From SKKC01 sp046542845 (GTDB lineage: Bacteria; Spirochaetota; Spirochaetia; DSM-27196; SKKC01), in the NCBI GenBank assembly GCA_046542845.1, contig JBKHAN010000062.1, positions 1 through 16,845 of the forward strand: a stretch of 16,845 nucleotides of DNA, written 5' to 3'. Each line of letters opens with the position of its first letter. The first letter of the stretch is position 1. The position numbers and the translations under genes were made by a program. Of this stretch, positions 13,915-16,845 are shown piece by piece. The notes under the pieces are model-generated. The model saw nothing but the letters and a program-made list of their open reading frames with translations, made no database searches and had not been told where the DNA came from.

Positions 13915-14346
13915 ATGAGTGAAATACAGAAGCTGCTCCCGCATCGGAACCCGTTCCTGTTTGTGGATGAAATAACCCAGGCCGATGAAGAAACCGTTGT
14001 CGGCCTGAGAACCTTCGGCTCGGAACCATTTTTTGAGGGGCATTTTCCGGACTATCCCGTCGTACCGGGTGTCGTCCTGATCGAGACCATGGCGCAGGTC
14101 GGTGGCGCGGGCGTGCGCAAAACCGGAGTCATCGGTGACGATAAACTGTTCTTTCTTGCCGCCGTCGAAAAAGCGAAGTTTCGCCGACAGGTCCGCCCCG
14201 GCGATACGGTACGTATCGAAGTCAGCAATTTGCGCGCAAGTGCTCGAATGCTCAAGCAGGCCGGGATCGCCTACGTTGGCGACGAAATAGCGGCCGAGGC
14301 TCAATGGATGTGCATCGTGGCGGACGAATCAGCGCTCCCCGGCTAA
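13915..14346 (+). CDS. fabZ: 3-hydroxyacyl-[acyl-carrier-protein] dehydratase FabZ
   Basis: A hot-dog-fold enzyme of type II fatty-acid synthesis, removing water from 3-hydroxyacyl-ACP. From ATG 13915 (MSEIQKLLPHRNPFLFVDE) it is 143 residues, a normal FabZ length. The LPHRxPFLxVD opening, the GHFPDYPVVPGVVLIETMAQ block with catalytic His, and the Glu of ETMAQ (Glu, as in FabZ, rather than Asp as in FabA) are all present. ATG 13906 adds three residues and is an alternative; an in-frame ATG at 13870 lies inside ccdA and adds a non-homologous leader. The Shine-Dalgarno is weak at each. It follows ccdA by 20 bp and is probably co-transcribed. Its TAA overlaps the ligA stop on the other strand by 4 bp. 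Confidence 0.93.
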   Translation: MSEIQKLLPHRNPFLFVDEITQADEETVVGLRTFGSEPFFEGHFPDYPVVPGVVLIETMAQVGGAGVRKTGVIGDDKLFFLAAVEKAKFRRQVRPGDTVRIEVSNLRASARMLKQAGIAYVGDEIAAEAQWMCIVADESALPG

Positions 14347-16427
14347 TTCGGGCTCGACTGCTTGATTCGCGAGACGAACTCTTCCTCGCTGACTATGGGT
14401 ATACCCAGGTTCTCGGCTTTGTCTCGTTTACTGCCGGCCTGCGACCCGGCGAGCAGGTGGGTTGTTTTGCCCGATACACTTGATACAACCGCACCCCCGC
14501 GTGCCTTGATTTCCTCAGCTGCCAGGCTCCTCGGTTGAAAGGACTCAAAGCTCCCCGTTATGCACCAGGATTCGCCGGCAAATATCTGCGGAAGCTTCTC
14601 CTCGGAATCCGTGTCCGGTTCGTCTTCGGAAAAATTCAAGCCTGCCTCTTTGAGCCGTTCTATGACCGATCGCACCGAAGGTCGCGAGAGCTCTTCAGCG
14701 ACTCGAGCCGCGGTTTTTTCGCCTATGCCGTCTATGGCAACAAGGCGGTCAATCTGTCCGTTGTCTACAAGCGAGAACAGATCGTCTACACTTCGATATC
14801 CCGCCTCACAGACCAGCTCGACAAACTTGGGACCGAGATCAGGTATCCCAAGCGACGCAAGCACAGTGCGGTACGGCCTGTTTCGTGCCTGTTCGACCGA
14901 TGTCCGTATCAGCTCCACCGTTCGTTCACCGAAGCCCGGTAATCGGCCAATTCGATCGTAGTCGAGGGAAAAAATATCGGGTATCTCCTCGACCATGCCT
15001 TCGGCGAGCAGCTTGTTCAGCGTCTCAGCACCGAGATGCTGTATGTCCATCTGCGTTCGTGCCACAAAAAAGTGGAGCTGCCCCCTCATTCGGTCAGGGC
15101 AGCGGAAGTTGGGACAGAAGTGATGAGCACCCCTCAGCTGGAGACTCGAGCCACAGCTTGGACAAGCCTCGGGGAACTCGTACGGGTCCGCGTCCGGACT
15201 CGGTTCGAGCACCCGTTCGACCGCCGGTATGACATCGCCACGACGGCTGACCTCCACCGTATCGCCTATATGGAGCTCGAGCGCTTCGATGTAGGCTTTG
15301 TTATGCAGGGTCACGTTACTGACCGTCGTACCGCCTATGCTCACCGGTTCCACGCGCGCTACCGGCGTAATCCGTCCCGTGCGGCCCACCTGCACGTCTA
15401 TCGCGCGCACCCTCGTTACCGAAACCGGAGACTCAAACTTGTACGCGATAGCCCATCGCGGATGGTGTCCTGTGTACCCGAGTTCCTCCCGGAACGACAG
15501 TTCGTCGAGCTTTACGACAAGCCCGTCAATCTCGTAGTCGCGGGACGCGCGATCGCGTGTCCATTGCCGTATCGCAGCTTCAAGATCGTCGAGCGTTCCT
15601 GACTTCACGTTGCGAAACGCCGGCAGCTCCTCCGCCTCCGCCGGAAAAGGGTCACTGACGCCATGCTCGGAAAAAAGGCCCATATGGGGATTAATACGAA
15701 ACCCGAGTTGGGAAAGGCGTAGAAGCATGTCCCTGTGTGTCGCAACCGGGCTCTCGGTCCGTGTTCCACGGAAGAATCCTTCGTACACAAAGCAGCGCAG
15801 GGGCACCTGCGCAGTTTCGCTGGACTTGACCCGTCGCAATGTTCCCGAAGCAAGATTTCGAGGGTTCGCATACGGCGTTTCCATCGTCTCATTCAGTGTA
15901 CGGAAAGCCGCGAGCGGCAGAAGAATTTCGCCACGAACTGCAATATCGACATCCTCCATCAAACGCAGCGGCACGTCGCGAATCGTTTTGACGTTCGCGG
16001 TAACGTCGTTGCCGGTGCGGCCATTCCCACGCGTAACAGCCCGTGTCAGCGAGCCTCCTTCGTAGTAGAGAACGATACTGACCCCATCGAGCTTCTCCTC
16101 GACCACAAACACCGGTTTATGGCCGAGCTTCCCGGAGGTCCGGCGTGCCCAGGTGGCAATATCTTCATGACTGTAGGCTTTGTCGAGACTTAAAACAGGT
16201 ATGGAGTGTTCGGCTTCCGGAAAGTCCCCGGACAAATCGGACCCTACCCGAAGCGTCGGCGAATCGGGTGTCCTGAGCTGCGGGTGCTTCGCCTCCAGAT
16301 TCTGCAACCGCTGAAAAAGGCCGTCGAACTCGGCGTCGCTGAGTTCAGGGCGGCCGGCGACGTAATACAGATATTCGTGTTTTCGTATCTGCTCACGCAG
16401 CTCGCGAGCTTCCTGTCCAGGATCTAT
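14343..16427 (-). CDS. ligA: NAD-dependent DNA ligase LigA, apparent ATA start
   Basis: Seals nicks in replication and repair using NAD+. Read from the ATA at 16427-16425 it is 694 residues, close to the usual 670. Domains: Ia (about 6-50: ELREQIRKHEYLYYV...PELSDAEFD...LEAKHP); adenylation domain with catalytic Lys112 in EKLDG, and later DGLVVKLD and WAIAYKF; OB fold (about 345-410); Zn finger with Cys422, 425, 438 and 443; helix-hairpin-helix region (about 490-595); BRCT (about 613-690). The essential Ia domain is encoded, but its frame has no ATG, GTG or TTG between the upstream TAA and the TTG at 16307, which falls after Ia. GGAGG sits 6 nt before the ATA, and ATAG overlaps the SPOR gene stop. 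Starting at TTG 16307 would give 654 residues lacking the NMN-recognition helices. Confidence 0.9.
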   Translation of the reverse strand: MDPGQEARELREQIRKHEYLYYVAGRPELSDAEFDGLFQRLQNLEAKHPQLRTPDSPTLRVGSDLSGDFPEAEHSIPVLSLDKAYSHEDIATWARRTSGKLGHKPVFVVEEKLDGVSIVLYYEGGSLTRAVTRGNGRTGNDVTANVKTIRDVPLRLMEDVDIAVRGEILLPLAAFRTLNETMETPYANPRNLASGTLRRVKSSETAQVPLRCFVYEGFFRGTRTESPVATHRDMLLRLSQLGFRINPHMGLFSEHGVSDPFPAEAEELPAFRNVKSGTLDDLEAAIRQWTRDRASRDYEIDGLVVKLDELSFREELGYTGHHPRWAIAYKFESPVSVTRVRAIDVQVGRTGRITPVARVEPVSIGGTTVSNVTLHNKAYIEALELHIGDTVEVSRRGDVIPAVERVLEPSPDADPYEFPEACPSCGSSLQLRGAHHFCPNFRCPDRMRGQLHFFVARTQMDIQHLGAETLNKLLAEGMVEEIPDIFSLDYDRIGRLPGFGERTVELIRTSVEQARNRPYRTVLASLGIPDLGPKFVELVCEAGYRSVDDLFSLVDNGQIDRLVAIDGIGEKTAARVAEELSRPSVRSVIERLKEAGLNFSEDEPDTDSEEKLPQIFAGESWCITGSFESFQPRSLAAEEIKARGGAVVSSVSGKTTHLLAGSQAGSKRDKAENLGIPIVSEEEFVSRIKQSSPN

Positions 16428-16845
16428 GATTCGCCTCCACGACGCACAAACGCATCCCGAAATCCACGGGCCCGAACATTAAACAGGGCCACCCCTCGCT
16501 CGTCGGGACCCAGTGGTCCGATGAATACACGATACAGCGTCCGCTCAGCTGTTTCAACGAGGGTAACGGCCAGCGGATAGTCGTTTTCGAGATCACCCAC
16601 AACAGCCTCGACCGAATCAATCTGGGTCCATGCACCGATCTGCAGATAGAAAACATCCGGCTCGAGTCGGTCCACAATCGGTATATCTGTTTGCTCACGC
16701 TCTGAGCTCACGGCACGCGGGTCACGCTCAGATTCGGGTTCCGGCTGTCGATCTGCCGTGTCGGCTCCTTCGGGCGGACGCGACTCAGCCGGCTCTACCT
16801 CAATTACCACGTCAACAAGTCCTTCGTCTTCGTCCTCTTCTTCGA
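16424..16845 (-). CDS. SPOR-domain protein, 5' end outside window
   Basis: The frame is open from the right edge to TAG at 16426-16424, giving about 140 residues. It begins in a strongly acidic stretch (EEEDEDE), continues through a Pro/Glu/Arg-rich disordered linker (about 55 residues), and ends in a SPOR domain of about 75 residues: DVFYLQIGAWTQIDSVEAVV, LVETAERTLYRVFIGPL, then FNVRARGFRDAFVRRG. SPOR domains bind denuded peptidoglycan glycans at septa; such proteins usually have an N-terminal membrane anchor, presumably beyond the edge. A GTG at 16810 lies inside the linker and is unlikely to be the true start. The stop overlaps the apparent ligA start (ATAG), suggesting coupled translation. 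Confidence 0.85.
   Translation of the reverse strand, partial: EEEDEDEGLVDVVIEVEPAESRPPEGADTADRQPEPESERDPRAVSSEREQTDIPIVDRLEPDVFYLQIGAWTQIDSVEAVVGDLENDYPLAVTLVETAERTLYRVFIGPLGPDERGVALFNVRARGFRDAFVRRGGES

Noticed and set aside
14343..16307. LigA starting at TTG 16307
   Set aside because: It would remove domain Ia, whose conserved sequence is fully encoded just upstream.
1..16845. CRISPR arrays, insertion sequences, phage or defence genes
   Set aside because: No regularly spaced repeats, transposase motifs, terminal inverted repeats or nuclease/helicase clusters were seen on either strand.

Overview
The window is GC-rich, gene-dense chromosomal DNA that most resembles a free-living or host-associated member of the Spirochaetota. 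The best support is a pair of outer-membrane proteins resembling the treponemal UPF0164/FadL-like family and a membrane-anchored PilZ protein with the domain order I know from spirochaetes. This placement is inference from families; no rRNA or species marker is present.

Layout. The left edge (2-178, +) is the C-terminal end of an unrecognised protein. A decayed sulfatase follows (about 242-717, -), then a tRNA-Lys(UUU) (746-818, -) with its own promoter. Next is a three-gene envelope cluster on the minus strand (3998 to 929): outer-membrane protein, lipoprotein, paralogous outer-membrane protein. It ends in a probable Rho-independent terminator, and an AT-rich promoter region lies upstream. 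A second minus-strand unit (6021 to 4283) holds tyrA, a bactofilin and a secreted TPR protein. Divergent from it on the plus strand are pta, dapB and dapA (6124-8757).

The minus-strand unit pilZ-comEC-rsmA (12239 to 8736) converges on dapA, with a 22-bp tail-to-tail overlap. Divergent from pilZ is tlpA-ccdA-fabZ (12363-14346, +), a thioredoxin/CcdA redox pair plus a fatty-acid dehydratase. This unit converges with a 4-bp overlap on ligA, whose upstream neighbour is a SPOR-domain protein cut by the right edge.

Most of the content is housekeeping: acetyl-phosphate/acetyl-CoA interconversion, lysine/diaminopimelate and tyrosine synthesis, rRNA methylation, DNA ligation, type II fatty-acid synthesis and periplasmic redox. 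The more distinctive points are these. The sulfatase relic has a TGA exactly at the catalytic Cys codon. The ligA frame has no ATG/GTG/TTG before its conserved N-terminal domain but has an ATA placed behind a GGAGG. The comEC frame runs about 200 bp into rsmA. The pilZ/tlpA intergenic region has a symmetric promoter-like arrangement. I see no CRISPR array, insertion sequence, prophage or defence system, and nothing I would call a wholly new system.
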